Virus record (IMG/VR): IMGVR_UViG_3300041411_000178
Coordinates: 124,001-188,000 of that record
Origin: a virus
Direction: 5' to 3' (one strand)
Length of the DNA stretch: 64,000 bases
Shown: piece after piece, positions 8,117-17,531 of the stretch
How positions within the stretch are numbered: the first letter of the stretch is position 1
Layout: every line of letters starts with the position of its first letter
Made by a program: the position numbers and the translations under genes
Notes under the pieces: model-generated
What the model was told of the DNA's origin: nothing
What the model saw: the letters and a program-made list of their open reading frames with translations, nothing else
Database searches by the model: none

Positions 8117-9355
8117 TTAGTCCTCTTGAATCAGACCACGTATATGAAGGAAATACCCTGTGTGGAGAGTACTTGGCTTGTAGCGATTGGTGTACCCGTG
8201 GAAGACATGGCCTTCGTTATAGGTACCGGTGGTTTCGTTGAGGTATTTCCGTTGAGGCCCGATGTTTATGTCGAGTAGTCTCCTGTTGATGATCTTGCGC
8301 GTGAAGTACTTAGGAAGGAGACCACCACCGGTAATGAAAGGAAGCGGACGGGTTTCTTCTGTGTGGTACGTGAAGGGATACTGGTAAACAACCAGCGGTT
8401 TAATCTCTGTGTAGAGATGAGGGTTGTCCAACACAATCAAGAAACTTGAAGGGTCAGTCAGAAGCAGGGTGAAGAACTCCTCAGTACTGAAGAAGTCCTC
8501 GGGCACAACCTGACGATCTGGCTTGATGATACCGTCCAGATTAATCCAGTCCTTGGAGTCGAAGATACGGGAGAACCAATCGACCATTTCGGTATTCACC
8601 GCCATGGAGTTCTCACCACGTACCTGCAAGACATCATTGAGGTAGAGACGTCCACCAATCGAAGCCCACACTGTCTTTCCTTTAAGGGAGACAGGTGAGG
8701 TGATGTGCAGGAAGTTATACGTGTCATGCCCTTCGAACTGAATCATCTCTGGCGTGATCGGATACGTTGCCAGTTCAGAGACCGTGTTGAAATTCAGGTT
8801 GGTGACGTGGGTGTTGTCGTTGATGTTGAAGTGCTTGCCTGCATTTAGCAGATAGACGCAGTCAGTTCCTTCGACCGCACGCACCAGGTGGTTGTTAACC
8901 GTCCACAGTGTGCGCTTCACGAGCTTGTCGTACTCAACCTCAGTGCCATCGGTTTTGGTAACCCGAATGTCCGGCGCGTTGCTGGTCGTCAACAGATCTT
9001 GGTGTCCGTCACCGCGGCTGGCATCGCCCGGCAGCAAAGAGAACCACTTGTACTGGATGTCATGGCAGGTAACGAAACGGTACTCGGAACCTGGCAGGGT
9101 ATTCGAGGTGATCAGTGGGACACTGGCGTTAGCGGTCAACCAATCCTGAATCACCCCGGTAAAGGAAGTGAGTTGATTCTGATAGTACGAGCTATCCAGA
9201 GCTACGTCCTGAAAGGCCAGTTCATCAGTAATCACAATGATCAGATTTTCAAACTTGGTGAAAAGGTCCTTGGTTTGAATAGCGCTGATGTCTAAAAGTT
9301 CTTCTCCTTTGGGATTCTGTCGGTTGATCCCGACCGCCCGTTTATACGTATACAT
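8117..9355 (-). CDS. Unrecognised 412-aa protein, probable virion component
   Basis: The ATG follows TAAGGAG with good spacing. The protein is soluble, beta-rich and aromatic (YKWFSLLPGDASRGDGHQDL, PLVVYQYPFTYHTEETRPLP, NIGPQRKYLNETTG) and has no signal peptide. No family is recognised. It diverges from the fibre operon and lies immediately upstream of the spanin genes. A minor tail or baseplate role is inferred from position only. Confidence 0.65.
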   Translation of the reverse strand: MYTYKRAVGINRQNPKGEELLDISAIQTKDLFTKFENLIIVITDELAFQDVALDSSYYQNQLTSFTGVIQDWLTANASVPLITSNTLPGSEYRFVTCHDIQYKWFSLLPGDASRGDGHQDLLTTSNAPDIRVTKTDGTEVEYDKLVKRTLWTVNNHLVRAVEGTDCVYLLNAGKHFNINDNTHVTNLNFNTVSELATYPITPEMIQFEGHDTYNFLHITSPVSLKGKTVWASIGGRLYLNDVLQVRGENSMAVNTEMVDWFSRIFDSKDWINLDGIIKPDRQVVPEDFFSTEEFFTLLLTDPSSFLIVLDNPHLYTEIKPLVVYQYPFTYHTEETRPLPFITGGGLLPKYFTRKIINRRLLDINIGPQRKYLNETTGTYNEGHVFHGYTNRYKPSTLHTGYFLHIRGLIQED

Positions 9356-9390
9356 GGGGGTAGACTCCTTACGATTCTATGAAAAAACTA

Positions 9391-9414
9391 GCCCCTACAG
9401 GCTACTGTAGAGGC
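9391..9414. other. Hairpin in the divergent intergenic region
   Basis: A 10-bp stem with one mismatch (GCCCCTACAG / CTGTAGAGGC, loop GCTA) sits between the divergent 412-residue and 260-residue genes. Both genes point away from it, so it is not a normal terminator. It may be an RNA processing or 5'-leader structure for the fibre operon. Promoters for both directions must lie in 9356-9475; no TAYATTAY motif is present. Confidence 0.4.
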
Positions 9415-9475
9415 CGGTATCACTATGTGGGGCAGGTCATAAGATGCCCTTTTTATTGCACCTTGGAGCTTTGAA

Positions 9476-10258
9476 ATGGCCAACATTGTTTACCAATGGA
9501 ACCCCTTCCAACAAAACCTCAATAACCGCATCACCACAGAGACCATCAAGACCGCTGATTTCGAAACCGGTCGGGTGGAATTTGTTCCCCGTGCTGCGCC
9601 ATTCTTCAGCCGTAAGTTCGAACTCTACCGTCAGGGTAGCGTTGAACCATTGATCCTGGGTTACGACTACTGCTTCGGCCACGCCTTCGATCGTTTCATT
9701 GGTGGCTACATTCAGGAAAACGGTGCCGCAGTCCCAGGTTACAACCGTAACGTGTTCGGCTCCATCATCATGCTGCGCCCTATGGCCGGTGATGTGCTGA
9801 TGCCGAAGTACGACACCATCGGTGGTCCGTTCACGCTGGACGAAGTGGCCTTTGCCGAACTGGTAGCCAACATCGTCAATTCGCCTCGTGTGGCTGACTG
9901 GGCGGACCTCGATCCGGTAACCATCCCGGTGTCCTTCCCGCCTGATCCGCATGACCACCCTGCTGACCAGACCTACGACTACTACGAGATGATGACTCAG
10001 CTGAAGAGTCTGATCCTGGCAGTCACTGACAACAGCCAAAGCGTGACACTGAAGTCGCTGCTGGAAGAACACATCGCTCTGCCGCTGATCGAAGCTCACT
10101 TGGCACAGAAGTCCGACATCGGCCTACCACTGACGCCAAACATGGCCCCTGCTGAGAAAGCAGACCTTTCCGGCAACAGTGCCAACCTCATCGTTACAGT
10201 GGATGTCTTGAAGGAAGCGTTCCGTCAGCTGGCTCAAGGCACCCTGAACCTCAACTAA
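9476..10258 (+). CDS. Short fibre-family protein (N-terminal module only)
   Basis: This 260-residue protein heads the fibre operon. It shares with the next two proteins an N-terminal module: APFF (residues 41-44), a G-x-DY turn (LGYDY), and an FPPDPHDH histidine motif at 154-161 followed by a helical segment (YYEMMTQLKSLIL). The long beta-rich distal part of its neighbours is absent. It ends VLKEAFRQLAQGTLNLN, a helical tail. It could be an adaptor that forms the base on which the longer fibres assemble. The start is supported by GGAG eight bases upstream. Confidence 0.72.
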   Translation: MANIVYQWNPFQQNLNNRITTETIKTADFETGRVEFVPRAAPFFSRKFELYRQGSVEPLILGYDYCFGHAFDRFIGGYIQENGAAVPGYNRNVFGSIIMLRPMAGDVLMPKYDTIGGPFTLDEVAFAELVANIVNSPRVADWADLDPVTIPVSFPPDPHDHPADQTYDYYEMMTQLKSLILAVTDNSQSVTLKSLLEEHIALPLIEAHLAQKSDIGLPLTPNMAPAEKADLSGNSANLIVTVDVLKEAFRQLAQGTLNLN

Positions 10259-10268
10259 GGAACTGGAT

Positions 10269-13200
10269 ATGCATTTCCCTATTCTCCGTGAATATCAAGA
10301 GGACCTTGAAGGGCGTAATCCGGAAAACAAAATTACGGACGAGCCTAAGTCCACTCCAGCTGGTATCTGGACGCGGATCATTGTTCCTGACCATGCACCA
10401 TTCTTCACCAAGTCGTTGACGGTCAAAGCACCCAACGGCCAGCCTCTTGACCTGGGTGTGCATTACCAGATCTTCAGCATCATGCCACGTCTCACTGACC
10501 TGGCGGCTCAACCAGTGGCGTGTTTCATTGAGTTGCTGGATGAGAACATCACCGATGTACTGCTCGACTACCACGTTGTGGGTGAGTACTCGTTGATTGA
10601 CAACCGCATGCTGCAAATGATCTTTTCGGCTGTCAATGACGATCGTCCAGTGTTCTGGGAAAACCTCAAGAACAAACCGGTTGTCTTCCCACCGGACCTG
10701 CACAGCCATAGTCTGATCCGTACCACGATCTGCTGGCAGGACACGCTGGAAGTCATGGACCTCTACCTGGCCATGAAAGAGGCTAACGGTCGCGAGCCTA
10801 CCCAGATTCGTATCGACCACTTCTTCGACCTCCTGACGCACTACATCAACGTCTACAGCGATATGTTGACTGAGTTCTTGACCCGCCACATGCGGACCAA
10901 TAACGAACACGGTTTGACGGCAGCTCAGGTGCAGTTGGAAAAGGTGGACAACTTCGAAACCGCTAACAGTGGTAACGTGTTGCAGGCGCGTAGCGATATG
11001 CACCTGACCCCTCAAGGGTTGGAAACCATTATCGAGACCTTTGGTTTCGACAGCTCGCAATACCTGAAGACCGGTCTGTTGCCGATCTCGCGGTTTGGTA
11101 ACACCAACTTCATCCCTGCCAACATCGACGGTTCGTTTGAAGGCTTCGGTGGGTTCAGTGAGACAGCGGCTATCACGCTGGAGTCTGATGGTTCGATGGC
11201 GTACTTGTGGAACCGTTTCGATGGCCGTACCACGGGACTGTACTACTCAGTGCTGACGGATTCTGAAGACCAGGCCAACGGCAAGCTGTTGTACACGGGC
11301 TACAAGTACGTCCACCCTCGTATCGCTATCGATGGCGCTAACGTTAACCTGATTGCTCAAGGCAGCGGTGAAGATGTTATCCTGGTCGGTGACAACCAGA
11401 AAGAACTGTACTACATCGGGGTAACCAACGGGTCTCTGGACCCAGCGAAACACGTGTACTCGCCGATCAACTTGCGAGCTCTTGTTAGTGCCATCTACAA
11501 CAACCCCGGGCCAAGAGCGGTGAGCTTACTGTTCCCGTTCATCAACATTGCGTTGATTGGCCCGTGGATCTACATCTTCCACACGGCCTCTACGGGTACC
11601 CCTGTTGACTTCCCGCAACTTGGGATGGACATGCGGTTTAAGTTCTTCTACCGTGTAGCGTTGGCGGATGTAAAAGCACAGATCCCCGTTACGGCAACTC
11701 GTCAAAACATTACATTCCAGGATGCTGAAGGAGTGCAGTGGAATAACTCCCCGTACTTCCGCTGGTGTGATCGTGTAGTTAACGGTAGTGGTGATGTGGT
11801 TAAGTGCTTGTTCCCGTTTGTTCAGCCTCCTAACGGCCTGGTCAGTTTCTATCGGTCGGCAGTTACGTTGGTAGCAGAAAACCCATCGGTTCCGGGTCAG
11901 TATGCCATGAAGTTCTTGGGAGCGTTCTACGCTGCCTTGACAGGGGCTACGCTTAACCAGCAGTTCGACTACGTTCCGGAGTTGAATTACAACTTCAACC
12001 CGAACACGGGTGTCCTGTCGCTGACTTCCAAGACGAACATCTTCGCGGTTGACTTTTCCAAAAGCAACCCAAAGGCTGGCTACGAGCAGAACGGGATGAT
12101 GTACGCCTCGGTCTTCTCGTATGCTGGACAGGGTGGCAACGTCTTGGCGGATGGTCGCTACGCAGCATCTGGTTCGCCAGGTTACGCCGGTTTCCCACGA
12201 TTGGGCGTCGTGTCTGTTCCTCCGGGTTCTCACGACCGGCATACGACAATCTCCAGGTTGTGGGGTGTGGCCAAGGACTTCACCTCGAAAACTTGGTACG
12301 AGACCCTCACAAGTCCATTGGCGTCGTCGGTTAACCCACGCGCAGTTGCATACGTTCCTGCGGGTGAGTTCTTCGTAGCAGGCGGTCGTGACCAGCAGCT
12401 CTACTCGAAGCTGTTCTACAAGAACATCGCAGGTCGATTTGCGGTAAGGCCTGAGGTAACCAACCTCAACGTTGGGCAGGTGGTATCGCGTCCGTTGACC
12501 GGTGATATCCGCCCGGTGAATGCCTTGACGGGCATGGGATTGGCTACGGTGGTGTTCGCTACACCATATCTGAACCAGTTTGGAGTCGATGTAGGCGATG
12601 GGGCGTTCTGTATGAGCTCCCAAACCAAAAACTTCGACCGCACCAAAGTGGGAACGGCATGGCCAGCTAACACCAACAACCCGAACGATGTGATCCTGAT
12701 CGCCACCCACAACAATCGCATTGAACCGGATGGCACTGTGACCATTGTCCCCACTCTGGAGTTGTTGTATCCAGAGGCAATAGTCAATGCATTGTTCGCT
12801 CAGATCCAGTTCCCTGGAATGGCGACGCGATTCAAGATCATTTCGATCTGCGACCCAACCTACTCAGCCATGTCTGCTCGAGCGGGTTGGCTGCCAGTGT
12901 GTGTGTCGATTCAGTACGCACCTAACGGCGGCAGTGACATCAACACGCTTTACTCGACGTTCATGACTATCCAGCCGACTTATGCTGCCGTTAACGGTCG
13001 CTATCAGGTCACTGGGTTTACCGTGCTCGACATTGTTCACGGTGTGGGTCCGGGTACGGCTGTCTACGACCAGCAACGGATCTACGGCAGCACGGTGAAC
13101 TACGAGACGGCCTCGTCGATGCACTGTCCTATGCGGGTGAACTACCATCTAAATGGTAATAACCTTCAGGTCTACATGGGTTCGGGGATCATGGGCAACA

Positions 13201-13817
13201 CAGCGGGTGATGCCTTCTGTCTGGATTGGTTGTTCAGCTACAACGATCGTAACACTCGTCGTTGGAGTGGGAACACGATGCAACAAACCAGTACGTCGAC
13301 ACCTACCATCTGCAACACCCCTGATAACGGCATTAGTCGTTCCTTCGGGTGGGCTGACTCTACAGGGGGTGCGGCGCTGATTCAGCAAGGGCCGGTTAAC
13401 AATGCCGTCATCGGGTCGGTTTATCCGCAGACGGGTTGGGTGATCTTCTTCAAAACCGATATCAACGTGATCTTCAATGGTCGACCGTTTGTATTGCCGG
13501 CGGGTTCCATTGACTTGCGTGATATCGATCCGGCTCCACAGTTCAAAACGTTCTACATTTATGCGTTCTTGCGAGACGGTGTGGCGCAGTATGAGGTCAC
13601 CACTCTCAAGCGGCTGGAAAGTCAGTACCAGTTGTGGGTCGGTCGGGTTACCACGAATGCCAGTCAGATTCTTACTATTGACCGGTACAACGTGATCGCC
13701 ATGAACGGCCACCGCATCAGTGAGCTTAAACGCGGTAACTCCATTCCAGCTTCGTCTGGTCTGGTCAATGAGGAAGGACAAATCCCTTGGTTCTACCAGA
13801 GTGAAATCCTTCCTTAA
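10269..13817 (+). CDS. Tail fibre / receptor-binding-like protein 1, 1182 aa
   Basis: N-terminal module: APFF at residues 43-46 and FPPDLHSH at 140-147. A helical stretch follows, then a segment FIPANIDGSFEGFGGFSE that is clearly homologous to FLPPNISGSFEGMGQQTE of the next protein. The rest is beta-rich with many G, N, T and Y residues. The C-terminal domain has NGRPFVLPAGSIDLRDIDPA, then KTFYIYAFLRDG, and ends with IPASSGLVNEEGQIPWFYQS. This layout (attachment module, shaft, distal domain) fits phage fibres. phiKZ relatives carry comparable runs of paralogous tail-fibre genes near virion genes. Ribosome site AAGGA precedes the ATG. Confidence 0.75.
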   Translation: MHFPILREYQEDLEGRNPENKITDEPKSTPAGIWTRIIVPDHAPFFTKSLTVKAPNGQPLDLGVHYQIFSIMPRLTDLAAQPVACFIELLDENITDVLLDYHVVGEYSLIDNRMLQMIFSAVNDDRPVFWENLKNKPVVFPPDLHSHSLIRTTICWQDTLEVMDLYLAMKEANGREPTQIRIDHFFDLLTHYINVYSDMLTEFLTRHMRTNNEHGLTAAQVQLEKVDNFETANSGNVLQARSDMHLTPQGLETIIETFGFDSSQYLKTGLLPISRFGNTNFIPANIDGSFEGFGGFSETAAITLESDGSMAYLWNRFDGRTTGLYYSVLTDSEDQANGKLLYTGYKYVHPRIAIDGANVNLIAQGSGEDVILVGDNQKELYYIGVTNGSLDPAKHVYSPINLRALVSAIYNNPGPRAVSLLFPFINIALIGPWIYIFHTASTGTPVDFPQLGMDMRFKFFYRVALADVKAQIPVTATRQNITFQDAEGVQWNNSPYFRWCDRVVNGSGDVVKCLFPFVQPPNGLVSFYRSAVTLVAENPSVPGQYAMKFLGAFYAALTGATLNQQFDYVPELNYNFNPNTGVLSLTSKTNIFAVDFSKSNPKAGYEQNGMMYASVFSYAGQGGNVLADGRYAASGSPGYAGFPRLGVVSVPPGSHDRHTTISRLWGVAKDFTSKTWYETLTSPLASSVNPRAVAYVPAGEFFVAGGRDQQLYSKLFYKNIAGRFAVRPEVTNLNVGQVVSRPLTGDIRPVNALTGMGLATVVFATPYLNQFGVDVGDGAFCMSSQTKNFDRTKVGTAWPANTNNPNDVILIATHNNRIEPDGTVTIVPTLELLYPEAIVNALFAQIQFPGMATRFKIISICDPTYSAMSARAGWLPVCVSIQYAPNGGSDINTLYSTFMTIQPTYAAVNGRYQVTGFTVLDIVHGVGPGTAVYDQQRIYGSTVNYETASSMHCPMRVNYHLNGNNLQVYMGSGIMGNTAGDAFCLDWLFSYNDRNTRRWSGNTMQQTSTSTPTICNTPDNGISRSFGWADSTGGAALIQQGPVNNAVIGSVYPQTGWVIFFKTDINVIFNGRPFVLPAGSIDLRDIDPAPQFKTFYIYAFLRDGVAQYEVTTLKRLESQYQLWVGRVTTNASQILTIDRYNVIAMNGHRISELKRGNSIPASSGLVNEEGQIPWFYQSEILP

Positions 13818-13833
13818 CACTTAGGTCCGGATA

Positions 13834-13868
13834 GCCGGGGAGTATTCCTCCCTGGCGTCCTTTCTTTT
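13834..13868 (+). terminator. Possible intrinsic terminator or attenuator between fibre genes
   Basis: A 9-bp stem GCCGGGGAG / CTCCCTGGC (one G-T pair, loop TATTC) is followed by GTCCTTTCTTTTG. It lies between fibre genes 1 and 2, just before the ribosome site of gene 2, and could tune relative expression. Confidence 0.5.
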
Positions 13869-13884
13869 GAATAAGGTTAAAGTG

Positions 13885-16800
13885 ATGGATTCCATTCCGC
13901 TCTTAGTGTTTGACATCCGTGGTCTCAATCCTGTCAACACCATCCCCGGCGAAAAGATCCCACTCAAGGATAAGACCTTGAACTGGCTGATCCCTAACGG
14001 GGCCCCTTTCTTTAACGAACCCGGTCTGCTGGTGGTTCGTAACCAAGCGGGTGGTATTCTCACCCGTGACCGTGACTACTACGTTGAAGGTGAGTTCGTT
14101 CCTTTCTGCGAGATCACTGGTCGTTCCATTTGTACTTTTATCCGTGTCTCCGACGCCATCCTGGCTGCCAACGAATTTGTTACCGTTGACTACCAGAGTA
14201 TCGGTGCCTGGTTTGTACCCCGCAACAACCTCCAAGACTGGTTGGACCAGATGCACCGCGGCAAGACTCCGATTCCGTGGAGCAAGGTGTTCTTTGTTCC
14301 ACCAACCCTGCCGCCAGAGTACCACACTCACAACATCAAAACCGAAATCATGGACTGGTATGATTTCACCTACTTCTTCGCTCAGCTGGAAGGTATCCGC
14401 AGTACTCGGGATCCTGACTTCGATGACAAGTTGACTGCGGCAGTAGAAGACGCCTACAACAAGTTGTATGCAGCACGGGATACTCAACTCGGTATTCTGC
14501 AAGCACACGACAAGAACTACAACAACCCTCATGGTGCCGACAAGTTCGACATTGTGATGGGTAACCACGATAACTACCCTACCGCTACCCTTGCACAGGA
14601 CCTGGCAGGCGATAGGAGCGATCTTCTCAGTACACCCCATGGCGTCGTAGCCCTGGCGAAGAGTTACGTCCCAGACACCGATAAGGCGATGCTGGCGGGT
14701 ATCTTCCCCATCAGTTCGTACAGCGGTGAATCCTTTCTGCCACCGAACATTAGTGGTTCGTTTGAAGGGATGGGTCAACAGACCGAGTGTTCAGGCATCT
14801 GCCTGGAACCAAGCGGCTTGATGATGGTGCTGTCTAACCACAACGACGGCCGTACACGTGGTTTGTACTTCTCTGTTATTGAGAACTACAACCGAGACAA
14901 CATCCGGGTTACCTACAGCAACTACAAATATCGACCACCGGCTTTGACAGCGATCGGTATCGACGTAGACCGCATTATTGCGGGCAGCGGTAACAAGGTC
15001 ATCATGACGGGCGTGAACGGGACCAACGATTGGTTCATCTGTTTGACCAACGGTTCGTTTGATCCAGGTGGTCATGCTTACGTTCGCTGCAACATGAGTG
15101 CTATCACGGCGTTCTTTGGTTCGCCTTACGGCAACGCTCCAGTGTTTGGTCGCAATGACCAGGCCACTATTCACCACATGGGCACGTACCTCGTACTGGT
15201 GCAGGCTTATGTGGACAACGGTATTCCGAAGAGCCGGTTCTACCGCGTTCGTACCGCTGATGTCGTTAACGGCTTGGGCGTTACGTGGGAAGCTGTTCCG
15301 CTTACCTACCAGGACTGGGACGGCACTCAGTACAGCGGTGTGCTGGATTTTCAAGCACAAGCTGTCTTCAAGGATGGCAACAACAAGATCACTCGGTTTG
15401 GCCGGTTTACCTGCCAGCAGCCAATTGATTGGGTATCTATCCTGCGCCGCGATTTGAACTTGTCCTGGCCAGTGACAGGAGGAGGTGGCAACTACTACTT
15501 CCACACGCTTCAGTACTTCCACATGGTCTATTACGACCGCCCTGTGGATCCGCTGTTTGTTCACATCTTGCCAGGGATTACAGAGATGTACTATCTCTTC
15601 AATCCGGCTAACGGTGCAATGGCAAGGCAGGGCAAGTCACCGGCGATTACGCTCGATTTCTTGAACATGACCCCGGCCAATGAAGAATTGGGTATTCGTC
15701 AATATCGCCACGTCTATAACCAATTGGTCGCGTATCAACAACCGTCGACGGTGTTGCTCTCAACCGGTGAACTAGTGTCGACGTGTGTGTTTGAAGGTGT
15801 AGCGGAGTTCCCTTGCCGTATCAATACGCTCAAGATGCAAGGAATCACCAACGCTGAGCAGTGGATGTCCAGGATGATGGACAGCGACACCACAGCAGTG
15901 GCGCGTAATGTGCTTCACGTTCCGTCGGTGCAACCAGCGACAAGGAACGGTGTGTACACGTCCAGCATGTCGTTCGAAGCTGACGGTGAAGTGTTTGCTG
16001 CTGCTGACATGTCAACACCTGATCTGTTGCGTAAGGTGTTCTTCCGCAAGGTAAGCGGCGGGTATGCAATCCGAGATGGCGTTAACAACCTGACCCTGGG
16101 CCCGAACATGTACTCTCGCCCACTGACTACCGAGATCTATTCAACCAACTTAACCCGTGTCGACGGTATGTTGGGGATCACTGGTACGGGTGCAGAACTG
16201 GCAGCGGCTGGGGTGGATCAGGGTAGTGGTTCGGCTAGCTTCTGTGGTTACTCCAGTCTTTACCCAGCAAGCCAGCATTTACCACAGTGCCCAGAGCTGC
16301 GTGCACCGGCCGGCGGTAACGTTTTGGTCTCTTTCCCACGGACGTACACCAAGTCGCTGGATACGATCAACAAGGTGGCAACCTACTCGGCAACCAGCTT
16401 CTATGGTTTCCGTCAGAACGTCATCGACCAGATCAGAGCGTTAACCGGTAATGCCAGCAAGTGGTCATTCACGGTTAACCATCTGGGTGCGGAGAACGGT
16501 GGGATGTTCCGTGGTTTAAATCACTCGGTGGTCATGGTCAACTGGATTGTTGAGGGTACTGGGCGTTTCCGTTCTCGGGTGTTGATCGGCACTCCTGCTG
16601 TTGAGGCGCCGAATGCAAACCATCCGGGTGTGTACCTCATCACGGCCTTTAACTGGGTGTCTGCGCCTGCTGATGTCTCCACTTGCCCTTGGGCAGTGCT
16701 GCAAGGCTACGAGCAGTGGCAGAAATTGGACACCATCTACGTGGCTAAGCCGTTGTTGACAGCGTATCGCGATGGTAACTACATCAAGATCCTGATCACG

Positions 16801-17487
16801 TCCGGCTATGAGCATGTGGTGGCAACGTCTCGTCAAGTACCAGTCTGTCTCTTTGACCTGAACCTGGGTAACAGCCAGATTGAAAACCTGGCAGTAGGTT
16901 CGGTTGCTCGAGATCGAGGGGACCCAGCTGTTATGTGGCCGGGTGTGGGTATGACGGATCTCAGTGTCACAAACCAGGATGGTTTCGACGGCAAGTTGAT
17001 CACGCAGACGTTGTTCCCATACACCTACACGGGTGGTGGCGCGGCGATTCACCTGAAGACAGGGGTCGGTTACATTATCCCTACGTCGGTGTATCCGGAA
17101 ATTGGCTGGCTGCTGTTTATCCAGGACAACATCCGGATGATGATCAACGGGACGGCTTACTCTATCCAGGGTGGCACCATCGACCTGCGGGACATCGATC
17201 CAGCGCCTCAGAACAAAACGTTTTACATGTACGCAACAATCGAGGATGAAACTCCTAAGTATCTGTTGTCGTCAGTACAGCTGCGTAAGAGCGGTTCTCT
17301 GCTGCGGGTAGCGACCATCGTTACCAACGATAAACAGATCTTGACCATCACTCGTGAACAACCGTTTATGGTGGGCGATCTGCTGCTGAGCTATACCCGT
17401 GAAGGTGGGACGATTCCTATGTCCGCGGGCTACCCTCAGGATGAAGGCTTGTTTGTATTCCTTCATCAAGGTGAGTTGTTACCTTAA
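13885..17487 (+). CDS. Tail fibre / receptor-binding-like protein 2, 1200 aa
   Basis: A paralogue of the preceding 1182-residue protein. APFF is at residues 40-43 and the histidine motif (PPEYHTHN) near 144-150. The GSFEG segment and the C-terminal TIDLRDIDPAPQNKTFYMY domain also match, and the end IPMSAGYPQDEGLFVF corresponds to IPASSGLVNEEG. The start is the ATG at 13885 because AAGGT is eight bases upstream; the in-frame TTG at 13867 lies in the terminator T-run. Distal sequence has diverged strongly between the paralogues, as expected if they bind different receptors. Confidence 0.75.
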   Translation: MDSIPLLVFDIRGLNPVNTIPGEKIPLKDKTLNWLIPNGAPFFNEPGLLVVRNQAGGILTRDRDYYVEGEFVPFCEITGRSICTFIRVSDAILAANEFVTVDYQSIGAWFVPRNNLQDWLDQMHRGKTPIPWSKVFFVPPTLPPEYHTHNIKTEIMDWYDFTYFFAQLEGIRSTRDPDFDDKLTAAVEDAYNKLYAARDTQLGILQAHDKNYNNPHGADKFDIVMGNHDNYPTATLAQDLAGDRSDLLSTPHGVVALAKSYVPDTDKAMLAGIFPISSYSGESFLPPNISGSFEGMGQQTECSGICLEPSGLMMVLSNHNDGRTRGLYFSVIENYNRDNIRVTYSNYKYRPPALTAIGIDVDRIIAGSGNKVIMTGVNGTNDWFICLTNGSFDPGGHAYVRCNMSAITAFFGSPYGNAPVFGRNDQATIHHMGTYLVLVQAYVDNGIPKSRFYRVRTADVVNGLGVTWEAVPLTYQDWDGTQYSGVLDFQAQAVFKDGNNKITRFGRFTCQQPIDWVSILRRDLNLSWPVTGGGGNYYFHTLQYFHMVYYDRPVDPLFVHILPGITEMYYLFNPANGAMARQGKSPAITLDFLNMTPANEELGIRQYRHVYNQLVAYQQPSTVLLSTGELVSTCVFEGVAEFPCRINTLKMQGITNAEQWMSRMMDSDTTAVARNVLHVPSVQPATRNGVYTSSMSFEADGEVFAAADMSTPDLLRKVFFRKVSGGYAIRDGVNNLTLGPNMYSRPLTTEIYSTNLTRVDGMLGITGTGAELAAAGVDQGSGSASFCGYSSLYPASQHLPQCPELRAPAGGNVLVSFPRTYTKSLDTINKVATYSATSFYGFRQNVIDQIRALTGNASKWSFTVNHLGAENGGMFRGLNHSVVMVNWIVEGTGRFRSRVLIGTPAVEAPNANHPGVYLITAFNWVSAPADVSTCPWAVLQGYEQWQKLDTIYVAKPLLTAYRDGNYIKILITSGYEHVVATSRQVPVCLFDLNLGNSQIENLAVGSVARDRGDPAVMWPGVGMTDLSVTNQDGFDGKLITQTLFPYTYTGGGAAIHLKTGVGYIIPTSVYPEIGWLLFIQDNIRMMINGTAYSIQGGTIDLRDIDPAPQNKTFYMYATIEDETPKYLLSSVQLRKSGSLLRVATIVTNDKQILTITREQPFMVGDLLLSYTREGGTIPMSAGYPQDEGLFVFLHQGELLP

Positions 17488-17495
17488 CACATCCG

Positions 17496-17513
17496 GGGGG
17501 ACTTCGGTCCCCC
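17496..17513 (+). other. UUCG-loop hairpin before third fibre gene
   Basis: A 7-bp GGGGGAC-TTCG-GTCCCCC hairpin lies between fibre genes 2 and 3. There is no T-run, so it is more likely an mRNA stability or processing element, or a weak terminator, than an intrinsic terminator. Confidence 0.5.
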
Positions 17514-17531
17514 TACTTACGGAGAGTGGCT

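Noticed and set aside
9378-9430. CTATG elements as phiKZ-type late promoters
   Set aside because: A four-base TATG motif is too common to call without transcript data.
11526-12710. 394-residue open frame on the minus strand
   Set aside because: Antisense within the 1182-residue fibre gene.
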